From: Patulibacter sp.
GTDB lineage: Bacteria > Actinomycetota > Thermoleophilia > Solirubrobacterales > Solirubrobacteraceae
Assembly: GCF_030655195.1 (NCBI RefSeq)
Contig: NZ_JAURWA010000182.1
Location: 1 to 45,017, forward strand
DNA: 45,017 nt
Reading direction: 5' to 3'
The notes below the pieces were generated by a model. It worked only from the letters and a program-made list of their open reading frames with translations, did not search any database and was not told where the DNA came from. Of this stretch, positions 1-7,478 are shown piece after piece. A program made the translations under genes and the position numbers. Every line of letters begins with the position of its first letter. Within the stretch, counting starts at the first letter, position 1.

Positions 1-77
1 CGGGTCATCGCGGCGCGGACCAGCGTGCTCGCCGTCTTCTCGGCGTCCGGCAGGTCGGAGGGTCCGACGCGCTCGAT
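1..77 (-). CDS. possible 5' end of a gene cut by the left window edge
   Basis: Reading the minus strand from about 77 to 1 gives an uninterrupted, protein-like frame (ERVGPSDLPDAEKTAS and on). It lies just after a TATCGT hexamer (minus strand, 82-87) of the kind that precedes many starts in this window. No ATG, GTG or TTG occurs at the expected place: the first in-frame ATG is at 8 and the frame would otherwise begin with ATC. It could be the start of a gene continuing outside the window, or chance. No function can be proposed. Confidence 0.2.
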   Translation of the reverse strand, partial: MERVGPSDLPDAEKTASTLVRAAMT

Positions 78-159
78 GCCGACGATAGCGGACCGTGGCC
101 CTGAAGGACACTGCTGTTGTCATTCCGGCAACAGGATCGTCACACGTCGCGCCACGACC

Positions 160-197
160 GGTGGGCGGGCCCGCGCGACCGCGCGGACCCGCCCACC
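160..197 (-). terminator. strong hairpin, terminator of the ABC exporter operon
   Basis: Two 18-nt arms (160-177 and 180-197) are complementary except for one mismatch and enclose a 2-nt loop. The hairpin starts 6 nt after the stop codon of the permease gene read on the minus strand. There is no clear T run, as is common in high-GC genomes. Confidence 0.7.
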
Positions 198-202
198 GGG
201 CC

Positions 203-1297
203 TCAGCTGCCGCGCCGCTGCAGCAGCCGCGACAGCACCAGCAGGCCGCCCAGGCCCCACACGGCGAACACGACGAGCGCGAGCCCCAGGCCGCCGAAGA
301 CGTCGGTCGGCAGCGCGCCGTCGACCATCAGCCGCATGCCCTGACCGGTGGGCACGGCCTGGACGATCGCGTCGAGCCAGCCGGGCGGGTCGACGCCGAC
401 GATGAACGCCGGGGCGATGGCCGGCATGACGATGACCCAGCCCCAGGTGTTCAGCTTGTCCGCGGCCCGGAACAGGTAGGCGAGGCAGAGGCCGAACCCG
501 ACGATCGAGACGACCATGCCCAGCGTGCCGACCACGAACAGCAGCGGTCGTTCGATCGGGACCCCGGTCACCGCGAGCAGGATGGCGGTCGCCGCCACCG
601 AGTAGATCACCCCCACGAGCGACTTGGCCGCCAGGACCTCGGGCCCGCGGGCGGCGAGCAGCAGCGCCTCGATCGTCCGCTTCTCGATCTCCTCGGCCAG
701 CACGATCGGGGTCGCCAGCAGGCCGATGAAGCCGACGGTCATCACGACGGCCGCGAGCACGAAGTAGTTGCTCAGCCCGAGCTCGTCGATCGCGGAGGGC
801 GAGGTCGGGGCGACGTCGCGCACCGCCACCTGGGCGGCGGGGGCCCGGTCGGCGAGCTTGCCCACGGACGTGGGCAGCAGGTCGACCACGGCCCGCGCGG
901 TCGGCGAGGCGTCGGGGCCGACGAGGACCTGCAGCGGCGGTGCCCGGCCCGCCTCGGCGTCGGCGATCAGGCCCTCGGGGACCACGACCGCGACGTCGGC
1001 GTCGTCCTCGGCGACCGCGTCGCGCGCCGTCGCCTCGTCTGGCTCGACGCGGACCGTCAGGTCCAGGGCCCGGCCGACGTCGCGGGGGAGGGCGACCGAC
1101 AGCCGCTTCGCGTCGGTGTTGCTCGCGCTGCCGACCACGACCACGTCGGCCTTCGGCCGCGGCTCCTGGTCGGGATAGATCATCGAGTAGACGATGCCCA
1201 GCGCCAGGGGCACGATGATGATGGCCAGGACCCGCCCGTCGCGGATCGCGTCGAGGAGGTCCTTGCGCAGGATGGCCCAGACCCGGGAGAGGTTCAC
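203..1297 (-). CDS. ABC-2 type transporter permease (NatB-like)
   Basis: The 364-residue membrane subunit of an ABC exporter. It opens with a cytoplasmic RKDLLDAIRDGR segment, then one transmembrane helix (about residues 20-37). A long, charged, probably extracytoplasmic domain follows (about 40-180), then five or six C-terminal membrane helices (about 185-355). This layout, one helix plus a large loop plus a helix block, is that of NatB/ABC-2 family permeases. The GTG start overlaps the stop of the ATPase gene as GTGA, so the two are translationally coupled and form one transporter. The substrate cannot be told from sequence; sodium, drug or lipid export are all seen in the family. A strong hairpin follows the stop. 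Confidence 0.85.
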   Translation of the reverse strand: MNLSRVWAILRKDLLDAIRDGRVLAIIIVPLALGIVYSMIYPDQEPRPKADVVVVGSASNTDAKRLSVALPRDVGRALDLTVRVEPDEATARDAVAEDDADVAVVVPEGLIADAEAGRAPPLQVLVGPDASPTARAVVDLLPTSVGKLADRAPAAQVAVRDVAPTSPSAIDELGLSNYFVLAAVVMTVGFIGLLATPIVLAEEIEKRTIEALLLAARGPEVLAAKSLVGVIYSVAATAILLAVTGVPIERPLLFVVGTLGMVVSIVGFGLCLAYLFRAADKLNTWGWVIVMPAIAPAFIVGVDPPGWLDAIVQAVPTGQGMRLMVDGALPTDVFGGLGLALVVFAVWGLGGLLVLSRLLQRRGS

Positions 1298-2238
1298 GAC
1301 GCCGCCTCCGTCCGGGTGGACTCGTCCTCGTCGAGGCTCCGCCCGGCCAGCGCGACGAAGACGTCGGCCAGCGACGGCTCGTCGCTGTGCACGGTGAGCA
1401 CCCGACCCTCGCGCAGCCAGGCGGACAGGCGCTCGTCCTGCTCCGGGTCGTCGAGGACCACGGTGTGCACCGTCCGGTCGTCGAGGAGCACGCGCGCGGA
1501 CCGCGATGCCCCGGTCCGGCCCCCGACGTGGAGCTTCAGCTCCTGCGGGGTGTCCAGGGCGATGATGCGGCCCTCCGAGAGGAAGGCCACGCGGTGGCAG
1601 AGCTCGTCCGCCTCGACCATGTCGTGCGTGGTCAGCACGATCGTGGTGCCCTGGTCGCTGAGGTCGCGGACGATCGAGCGCAGGTTGCGGGCGGACATCG
1701 GGTCCAGACCGCGGGTGGGCTCGTCGAGGAACAGCACCTGCGGGTCGTTGATCAGGCCGCGGGCGAGCACCAGGCGCTGCTTCATGCCGGTCGAGTACGT
1801 CTTGACCTTCCGGCCGGCGGCGCCGGCGATGCCGACCCGCTCGAGCAGCTCGTCGGTGCGTCCGGCCGGGGCGCCGTAGAGGTCGGCGAAGAGCTTGAGG
1901 TTGTCCCGGCCGCTCAGGCGCTCGTAGAGGTTCTGGTCCTCGAAGACGAGGTTCAGCAGACCACGCGCGGCCTCGCGGTCGGCGACGATGTCGTGCCCGC
2001 CGACGGTCGCGCTGCCGCCGCTGGGCGGGGTGCGACCGGTCAGCATGCGGATCGTCGTCGTCTTGCCGGCGCCGTTGTGGCCGAGCAGGCCGAAGACCTC
2101 GCCCGGACGGGCGTCGAAGCTGATCCCGCGGACCGCCTCGACGTCGCCGTAGCGCTTCGAGAGGTCCTCGACGACGACACCGGCGCCTCCCGGCGGCGCC
2201 GAGGGTGAGGCGTGGGCGGACGGCTGGGGGAGGGCCAT
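1294..2238 (-). CDS. ABC transporter ATP-binding protein (NatA-like)
   Basis: The 314-residue ATPase partner of the downstream permease. Walker A GHNGAGKTT is at about 53-61, the signature YSTGMKQRL at 148-156, Walker B VLFLDEP at 168-174 and the switch His (TTHDM) at 205. The C-terminal 80 residues resemble the regulatory tail of exporter-type ATPases of the NatA/CcmA class. The ATG at 2238 was chosen because TACCGT (minus strand, 2247-2252) ends 8 nt before it, a leaderless-style arrangement; the open frame extends upstream but that part is not protein-like. The gene is divergent from a two-component system, which makes it a plausible target of that system, though this is inferred from position only. 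Confidence 0.9.
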   Translation of the reverse strand: MALPQPSAHASPSAPPGGAGVVVEDLSKRYGDVEAVRGISFDARPGEVFGLLGHNGAGKTTTIRMLTGRTPPSGGSATVGGHDIVADREAARGLLNLVFEDQNLYERLSGRDNLKLFADLYGAPAGRTDELLERVGIAGAAGRKVKTYSTGMKQRLVLARGLINDPQVLFLDEPTRGLDPMSARNLRSIVRDLSDQGTTIVLTTHDMVEADELCHRVAFLSEGRIIALDTPQELKLHVGGRTGASRSARVLLDDRTVHTVVLDDPEQDERLSAWLREGRVLTVHSDEPSLADVFVALAGRSLDEDESTRTEAAS

Positions 2239-2296
2239 GGCGGCCGACGGTAGCAGCGCACACAGACGCCCGTGGTGCCTGCGCGGGAGCATCGGT

Positions 2297-2309
2297 GAAC
2301 GATCCGTTC
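2297..2309. promoter_or_regulatory. perfect inverted repeat in the divergent ABC/kinase region
   Basis: GAACG-ATC-CGTTC is a perfect 5+5 inverted repeat between the ABC operon (minus) and the histidine kinase gene (plus). Just downstream, CGTGCGCCACCT (2317-2328) and CGTGCCACCT (2339-2348) form a direct repeat offset by 22 bp, two helical turns. Either could be an operator for the neighbouring NarL-type regulator. The spacer rules out the GAAC-N4-GTTC SOS-box layout. Confidence 0.35.
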
Positions 2310-2403
2310 TGGTGTTCGTGCGCCACCTTCCGAGGGAACGTGCCACCTCTTGGGACCCCCACCCGGGGCCGCCGCCCGCGCCGCGCCGCACGCACGTGGG
2401 ACG

Positions 2404-3516
2404 ATGGGCGTCGAGGCGGTCGTGGTCCGGCCGCGCGCCGCGCCGATGTCCGCCGAGCCCAGAGCCGCAGTCACGCCCCCGGGCCCCGTTCCCGTCGAGG
2501 CCGACGGTCAGCCCGATGCCGCCTTCGGCCTGCACGTCGCCCTGTCCGTCGTCGCCGGCGCCGCCGCGACGGCGACGTGGGCCGCCACGTCAGGCGACTA
2601 CTTCTGGCCGCGCTGGGTCTGGCTCGGGCTCGCGATCTCGGTGGCCGTGCACCTGCTCGTGCGCTGGGCGGCGCTCACGCCGTCGCGCCCGGGCAAGGCC
2701 TACCGCGTGACGATGGCGTCCCTCGCGGCGCTGGCGGTCGTCGACGTGCTCGTCTGGCTGCTGGCCGGCGCCGGCACCTTCTATCCGCGGTGGTCCCTGA
2801 CCGGCTACGCGGTCGTCGCGGCGACGCTCTCGGCGATCGTGCACCGCAGGAGGCTGCCGTGGGCGAGCTCCAGCGAGCTCGTCGAGCGGGTCGACGTCCT
2901 GACGCGGACCCGCAGCGGCGCGCTGGACGTGCAGGCGCACCAGCTGCGCCGCATCGAGCGCGACCTCCACGACGGCGCGCAGGTCCGCCTCGTGGCCCTG
3001 ACGATGCAGCTCGGCCGTGCCGAGGCGCGTCTCGAGGACTCCGGGGACGAGGCGACCCTGGCGCTCGTCCGGCGCGCCCGCGACGAGGCGTCCGCGGCGA
3101 TCGGTGAGCTGCGCGACCTCGCCCGGGGCATCGCGCCGCCCGTGCTCGCCGACCGCGGCCTCGCCGCCGCGGCCGACGCGCTGGGCCGGCGCTCCGCCTC
3201 GCCGGTCGAGGTGGACGCGGTCCTCGGTGCCCGCGCCGCACCGGTCGTCGAGTCCGCGGCGTACTTCGTGATCGCCGAGGCGCTGACGAACGCGAGCAAG
3301 CACGTGCCGGGCGCCGCGGTCCGCGTGACGCTGCGCGAGGAGGACGGGGCCCTCGTCGTCCTGGTCGCCGACGACGGTCCCGGTGGCGCGGACCCGGCCG
3401 GGTCGGGCCTGACGGGGCTCCGTCACCGCGTCGAGGCGCTCGACGGGCGGCTGCTCGTCACGAGCGCCGCGGGCACCGGGACCACCGTCAGGGCGGAGCT
3501 GCCGTGCGCGTCGTGA
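2404..3516 (+). CDS. NarL-type sensor histidine kinase (HisKA_3)
   Basis: A membrane sensor kinase of about 370 residues. Around four hydrophobic segments lie in the first third (FGLHVALSVVAG, WVWLGLAISVAVHLLV, MASLAALAVVDVLVWLLAG, GYAVVAATLSAI). The dimerisation/phosphoacceptor motif RRIERDLHDGAQ follows, with His as the phosphorylated residue. The ATPase domain has the N box EALTNASKH and DDGPGG, then GSGLTGLRHR. No large extracellular loop is present, so it probably senses a membrane signal. It overlaps the response regulator gene by 13 bp. The start is uncertain: ATGs at 2350, 2404 and 2446 are in frame and none has a clear ribosome site. Confidence 0.88.
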   Translation: MGVEAVVVRPRAAPMSAEPRAAVTPPGPVPVEADGQPDAAFGLHVALSVVAGAAATATWAATSGDYFWPRWVWLGLAISVAVHLLVRWAALTPSRPGKAYRVTMASLAALAVVDVLVWLLAGAGTFYPRWSLTGYAVVAATLSAIVHRRRLPWASSSELVERVDVLTRTRSGALDVQAHQLRRIERDLHDGAQVRLVALTMQLGRAEARLEDSGDEATLALVRRARDEASAAIGELRDLARGIAPPVLADRGLAAAADALGRRSASPVEVDAVLGARAAPVVESAAYFVIAEALTNASKHVPGAAVRVTLREEDGALVVLVADDGPGGADPAGSGLTGLRHRVEALDGRLLVTSAAGTGTTVRAELPCAS

Positions 3517-4163
3517 TCGTCGAGGACCACGCGCTCCTGCGGGAGGGGATCGTCGCGCTCCTGCGCGAGCACGGCGTCGAGGTCGTCGCCCAGGCCGAGG
3601 ACGCCGAGGGGCTGCTGCGGATCGTGCGCGGCCACCGCCCCGACCTGGCGATCGTCGACGTCCGTCTGCCGCCGTCGTTCTCCGACGAGGGGCTCCGGGC
3701 GGCGATCGAGGCACGCGAGATCCATCCGCCGCTCGCCGTCCTCGTCCTGTCGCAGTACGTCGAGCCGGTCTACACCGCCGAGCTCCTGTCCTCCGCCGGC
3801 AGCGGCGGGATCGGCTACATGCTCAAGGAGCGCGTCGGCGACGTCCGCGCGTTCATGGACGCCGTGCGGCGCGTGGCCGGCGGCGGCACGGCGCTGGACC
3901 GCGAGGTCGTGGCCGAGCTCGTCCGTGGCCGCGACGCGCGGAGCGACCCGGCGCTCGAGCGCCTGACCCCGCGCGAGCGCGAGGTGCTCGCCCTGATGGC
4001 CGAGGGCCGCACGAACGCGGCGATCGCCGAGGCGCTCGTGGTCACCGGCGGCGCGGTCGAGAAGCACGTCACCAGCCTGTTCCAGAAGCTCGACCTGCCG
4101 GTCTCGCAGGGCGACCACCGTCGCGTCCTAGCGGTGCTCGCCTACCTGCGGGCGACGGGCTGA
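3504..4163 (+). CDS. NarL/FixJ-family response regulator
   Basis: 219 residues. The N-terminal receiver domain has VIVEDH (acidic pair), the phosphoacceptor Asp in IVDVRLPP (about residue 53) and the conserved Lys in MLKERVGD. The C-terminal LuxR-type helix-turn-helix is LTPREREVLALMAEGRTNAAIAE and on. The SFSDEGLRAA insertion after the phosphorylation site is typical of one actinobacterial subgroup. The GTG start lies inside the end of the kinase gene, so it is co-translated with it. It may control the divergent ABC exporter. Confidence 0.92.
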   Translation: MRVVIVEDHALLREGIVALLREHGVEVVAQAEDAEGLLRIVRGHRPDLAIVDVRLPPSFSDEGLRAAIEAREIHPPLAVLVLSQYVEPVYTAELLSSAGSGGIGYMLKERVGDVRAFMDAVRRVAGGGTALDREVVAELVRGRDARSDPALERLTPREREVLALMAEGRTNAAIAEALVVTGGAVEKHVTSLFQKLDLPVSQGDHRRVLAVLAYLRATG

Positions 4164-4170
4164 AGGAGGG

Positions 4171-4193
4171 GGTGCGGGCCCCGGCCCGTGTGT
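4171..4193. repeat. 23-bp direct repeat, copy 1, with hairpin core
   Basis: The 23-nt sequence at 4171-4193 recurs exactly at 4245-4267. Its core CGGGCCCCGGCCCG can fold as a short hairpin. The copy lies 8 nt after the response regulator stop and probably acts as its terminator. Confidence 0.55.
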
Positions 4194-4244
4194 CTCGGGC
4201 CGAAAGCACCTCGGGCGACGGCGGTACACGGTCCACCCGCACGG

Positions 4245-4267
4245 GGTGCGGGCCCCGGCCCGTGTGT
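4245..4267. repeat. 23-bp direct repeat, copy 2, with hairpin core
   Basis: An exact copy of 4171-4193, lying against the stop codon of rlmN (its last base is the last base of the TAA read on the minus strand). As a pair the repeats place one hairpin after each of two convergent genes. The 51 bp between them hold nothing I recognise. Confidence 0.55.
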
Positions 4268-5253
4268 TACGCGGCGGCCTTCGCGGCCAGCTGGCCGCAC
4301 GCCGCGTCGATGTCGCGCCCGCGGATGAGGCGGATCGTCGCGTTGAAGCCCTCGTCCTCGAGGACCTGGCGGAAGCGCTCCATCTGGTCGCGCTCGGAGC
4401 CGTCGTAGATCGAGTCGGTCGGGTTGTACGGGATCAGGTTGATCTTGTACTTCCACGGCTCCAGCAGGTCGGCCAGGAGCTTGGCCTGCTCGACCGAGTC
4501 GTTGACCCCGCCGAGCATGATGTATTCGACGAAGACCATCTTGCGGCGCTTCTCGTAGAAGCGGTCGCACGCGGCCTTGACGTCCGCGAGGGAGTAGCGG
4601 TCGTTGACGGGCATGATGTCGCTGCGCAGCTGCGAGTCGGCGGAGTGCAGCGACCACGCCAGGCGCACGGGGACGTCGCTCTCGGTGAGCTTGTCGATCC
4701 CGGGGACCCAGCCGACCGTCGAGATGCCGGTGCGGCGGTTGGTGATCCCGAGGTCGGGGAGGCGGCGGCAGACCTCGAGCACGGCGTCGAGGTTCATCAT
4801 CGGCTCGCCCATGCCCATGAAGACGCAGTGGTTCAGCTCGTCGATGCGGCGCAGGTGCAGGGCCTGGTCGAGGATCTCCCAGGCCGTCAGGTTGCGGCCG
4901 AACTTCATCGCGCCGGTCGCGCAGAACGTGCAGGTCAGCGGGCAGCCGGACTGCGACGAGACGCAGATCGACCGGCGGCCGTCCTTGTAGCGCATGAGGA
5001 CGGTCTCGATCGGCCGGCCGTCCTTCGTGTTCAGGAGCAGCTTCACCGTGCCGTCCGAGGCGGTCGCGCGGGTGACCTCGGAGAGGGTCGAGAACGGGAC
5101 CTTCTCGGTCAGGTCCTCGCGGAGCTTCGCCGGCAGGTTCGACATCTCGTGGTAGCCACGGGCGCCCTCGGCGGTCCACTTCCACACCTGGTCGAAGCGG
5201 AACTTGGGCTGGCCGAGCTCCTCGAGGGTGCTGCGGAGGAGGTTCAGATCCAC
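4267..5253 (-). CDS. rlmN: 23S rRNA (adenine2503-C2)-methyltransferase RlmN
   Basis: A radical-SAM methyltransferase that makes 2-methyladenosine at A2503 of 23S rRNA and, in the family, at A37 of some tRNAs. The CxxxCxxC cluster motif is C104-PLT-C108-TF-C111. The SAM-binding GMGEPMMN follows at about 147-154. The two reactive cysteines expected for the mechanism are visible: C97 in SICVSSQ and C319 near the C-terminus (DAACGQ). Length (328) is normal. The GTG at 5253 was chosen over longer frames because homologues begin near this point and CATCAT (minus, 5260-5265) ends 6 nt upstream, suggesting a leaderless transcript. Confidence 0.93.
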   Translation of the reverse strand: MDLNLLRSTLEELGQPKFRFDQVWKWTAEGARGYHEMSNLPAKLREDLTEKVPFSTLSEVTRATASDGTVKLLLNTKDGRPIETVLMRYKDGRRSICVSSQSGCPLTCTFCATGAMKFGRNLTAWEILDQALHLRRIDELNHCVFMGMGEPMMNLDAVLEVCRRLPDLGITNRRTGISTVGWVPGIDKLTESDVPVRLAWSLHSADSQLRSDIMPVNDRYSLADVKAACDRFYEKRRKMVFVEYIMLGGVNDSVEQAKLLADLLEPWKYKINLIPYNPTDSIYDGSERDQMERFRQVLEDEGFNATIRLIRGRDIDAACGQLAAKAAA

Positions 5254-5319
5254 AGGGCGATGATGGCAGGCGCAGGGCGCCGGTCCTCGGGTGGTCGTGG
5301 GAACGGGTTTCGGCGAGGA

Positions 5320-5346
5320 TGTCGAGAACCGCCCGGTGGCTCCGTC
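5320..5346 (+). promoter_or_regulatory. candidate ECF42 sigma-factor promoter
   Basis: TGTCGA (5320-5325), 17 nt, then CGTC (5343-5346). This fits the motif I recall for ECF42 target promoters (TGTCGA in the -35 region and CGWC in the -10 region, reported upstream of DGPF genes in Streptomyces). It would start a transcript about 45 nt upstream of the DGPF gene, which in turn leads into the ECF42 gene, implying autoregulation. Confidence 0.65.
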
Positions 5347-5396
5347 CCAGGGGCAGATGCGGTGATCCCCGCCGCACCACGACAAGGAGAACCACC

Positions 5397-5813
5397 ATGC
5401 CGAAGTTCCTGCTCCTCAAGCACTACCGCGGTGCCCCCGCCGCCGTCAACGACGTCCCGATGGCGGAGTGGACGCCGGAGGAGGTCGATGCGCACATCCG
5501 GTACATGCGCGACTTCGCCGCCCGGCTGGAGGAGACCGGCGAGTACGTCAGCGGCGACGCGCTCTCGCCGGACGGCACGTTCGTCCGGTCCCAGGGCGGG
5601 GGCAGGCCGCCGATCACCGACGGGCCGTTCGCGGAGACGAAGGACCTGATCGCCGGCTGGATGATCATCGACGTCGACTCCCACGACCGCGCGGTCGAGC
5701 TGGCCGGCGAGCTCTCCGCGGCGCCCGGCGCGAACGGCGAGCCGATCCACGAGTGGCTCGAGCTGCGGCCGTTCCTGCAGCAGCCCCCGGCCTCGACCTG
5801 CCACACCGACTGA
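5397..5813 (+). CDS. YCII/DGPF-domain protein, partner of the ECF42 sigma factor
   Basis: 138 residues with the hallmark DGPF motif (PPITDGPFAETKD), a ferredoxin-like fold typical of YCII-related proteins, and the common flanking patterns FLLLKHYRG and AGWMIIDVDSHDRAVELAGELSAAPG. The biochemical role of DGPF proteins is not known; they are the conserved genomic partners and reported transcriptional targets of ECF42 sigma factors. The ATG at 5397 has a good ribosome site, AAGGAG at 5384-5389, unlike most genes nearby. This fits transcription with a real leader from the ECF42-type promoter at 5320. The sigma factor gene follows after 25 bp in the same direction. Confidence 0.88.
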   Translation: MPKFLLLKHYRGAPAAVNDVPMAEWTPEEVDAHIRYMRDFAARLEETGEYVSGDALSPDGTFVRSQGGGRPPITDGPFAETKDLIAGWMIIDVDSHDRAVELAGELSAAPGANGEPIHEWLELRPFLQQPPASTCHTD

Positions 5814-5838
5814 CCCGCCGACCGACCGGGTCGGGGCG

Positions 5839-7023
5839 ATGGACGAGCTGCTCCTGCGGGACCTCACCCCCGCGGTGATCGGTGTTCTCGTGCGCCGCGG
5901 GGTGGACTTCGCGACCGCCGAGGACGCCGTGCAGGAGGCGCTGGTCCAGGCCGCGACGACCTGGGCCGACGGGCGTCCGGACGACCCGAAGGGCTGGCTG
6001 GTGACCGTCGCGTGGCGACGATTCCTCGACGCCCACCGCGCGGAGTCCGCGCGCCGGGACCGCGAGGAGCGGGTCGAGCTGGAGCCGCCGCCCGGCCCGA
6101 CGGTGGACGTCGACGACACGCTGGAGGTCTTCTTCCTCGGCGCCCACCCGTCGCTCTCGCCGGCCTCGGCGGTCGCGCTGACCCTGCGCGCCGTCGGCGG
6201 GCTGACCACGAGGCAGATCGCCGACGCCTACCTCGTGCCCGAGGCGACGATGGCGCAGCGGATCAGCCGCGCCAGGCGCACGGTCGCCGACGCGCGGTTC
6301 GACCGGCCGGGCGACCTGGGCACGGTCCTGCGCGTGCTCTACCTCGTCTTCAACGAGGGGTACTCCGGCGACGTCGACCTCGCCGCGGAGGCGATCCGGC
6401 TGGCGCGGCAGCTCGCGGGGCTCACCGACGACGAGGAGACCGCGGGCCTCCTGGCCCTGATGCTGCTGCACCACGCGCGCCGACCCGCGCGGACGCGGCC
6501 GGACGGCAGCCTCGTCCCGCTCGCCGAGCAGGACCGCGGTCGCTGGGACACGGACCTGATCGCGGAGGGCGTCGCGATCCTGCAGGGCGCGCTCGCCCGC
6601 GACCGCCACGGCGAGTTCCAGGTCCAGGCCGCGATCGCGGCCCTGCACGCCGACGCCCCGCGCGCCGACGAGACCGACTGGGTGCAGATCGTCGCCTGGT
6701 ACGACGAGCTGCTGGCCCTCACGGGCAGTCCCGTCGTCGCGCTCAACCGCGCGGTCGCGGTGGGGGAGGCGGACGGGGCCCGGGCCGGCCTCGCGGCGCT
6801 GGCCGGGGTGGACCCGTCCGTCCCGCGACGAACCGCCGCGTCGGCCCACCTGCACGAGCGCGCCGGTGACCTGCCGACCGCGGCGGGGCTCTACGCCGAC
6901 GCGGCCGCCGCGGCGTCGAACCTGGCCGAGCGCCACCACCTCACCCGGCAGGCGGCGCGCGTCCGGCAGGGGCTGCTGCGGCCTGATGCCGCCCACGGCC
7001 GGCGCGCGGACGGGGACGGCTAG
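5839..7023 (+). CDS. ECF42-group RNA polymerase sigma factor with C-terminal helical-repeat domain
   Basis: 394 residues, about twice the size of a plain ECF sigma factor. Region 2 lies at about 10-75 (DFATAEDAVQEALVQA and GWLVTVAWRRFLDAHR). Region 4 lies at about 105-160, with the helix-turn-helix GLTTRQIADAYLVPEATMAQRISRARR. The remaining 230 residues are the helical (TPR-like) extension of ECF42 proteins, starting at the signature LYLVFNEGYS and including NRAVAVGEADG. In this group the extension is needed for activity and no classical anti-sigma factor is encoded nearby, as is also true here. It probably drives the upstream promoter at 5320. The usual Cys before HP in region 4 is replaced (LGAHPSL). 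Confidence 0.92.
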   Translation: MDELLLRDLTPAVIGVLVRRGVDFATAEDAVQEALVQAATTWADGRPDDPKGWLVTVAWRRFLDAHRAESARRDREERVELEPPPGPTVDVDDTLEVFFLGAHPSLSPASAVALTLRAVGGLTTRQIADAYLVPEATMAQRISRARRTVADARFDRPGDLGTVLRVLYLVFNEGYSGDVDLAAEAIRLARQLAGLTDDEETAGLLALMLLHHARRPARTRPDGSLVPLAEQDRGRWDTDLIAEGVAILQGALARDRHGEFQVQAAIAALHADAPRADETDWVQIVAWYDELLALTGSPVVALNRAVAVGEADGARAGLAALAGVDPSVPRRTAASAHLHERAGDLPTAAGLYADAAAAASNLAERHHLTRQAARVRQGLLRPDAAHGRRADGDG

Positions 7024-7033
7024 CGTTCCGCGG

Positions 7034-7411
7034 GTGGGAACGCTCGCCACCTTCGCCCGCGTCTACGTCTCGGACCTCGAGCCGGCGCTCGGGCTCTTCA
7101 CCGACGCCGGCGCGCCCGAGCCGCGGCTGCGCTTCTCGCACGCCTCCGGTCTGGAGCTCGCGCTCGTTGGCGACGTCCTCGTGCTGGCCGGCCCCGAGGA
7201 GGTGCTCGCGGGCTTCCGGGAGACCCAGGTCACCTCGGTCGTCGACGATCTCGACGTCGCGCTCGACCGCGCCCGGGGTCTCGGCGCCGAGGTCCTGCGG
7301 GGGCCGGCGGCCCAGGAGACGGGCCGGAACGCCACGGTCCGCATGCCGTTCGGGGCCGTCGTGGAGTACGTCGAGTGGTCGGCGGAGGTCAGGGCGCGGC
7401 TCGGGGTCTGA
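7034..7411 (+). CDS. VOC/glyoxalase-superfamily protein
   Basis: 125 residues with a beta-alpha-beta-beta-beta pattern: VYVSDLEPALGLFTDAG, LRFSHASGLELALVG, TSVVDDLDVALDRARGLGAEVLRGPAAQETGRN and VRMPFGAVVEYVEW. The metal-ligand positions of true glyoxalases are not obvious, so the activity is open. The GTG at 7034 is preceded by TAGCGT at 7021-7026 (7-nt gap), which overlaps the stop codon of the sigma factor gene. It therefore probably has its own leaderless promoter rather than depending on the sigma operon. Confidence 0.7.
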   Translation: MGTLATFARVYVSDLEPALGLFTDAGAPEPRLRFSHASGLELALVGDVLVLAGPEEVLAGFRETQVTSVVDDLDVALDRARGLGAEVLRGPAAQETGRNATVRMPFGAVVEYVEWSAEVRARLGV

Positions 7412-7478
7412 GCACCGACCCGGGCGGCACGACGGGTCCTGATCGACGCCGTCGGACCGCCGCGGGACACTGGGGGAC

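Noticed and set aside
95..1879. long plus-strand frame opposite the ABC exporter genes
   Set aside because: Its residues (runs of D, R, H, G) are the mirror of the permease and ATPase coding frames, which carry real motifs.
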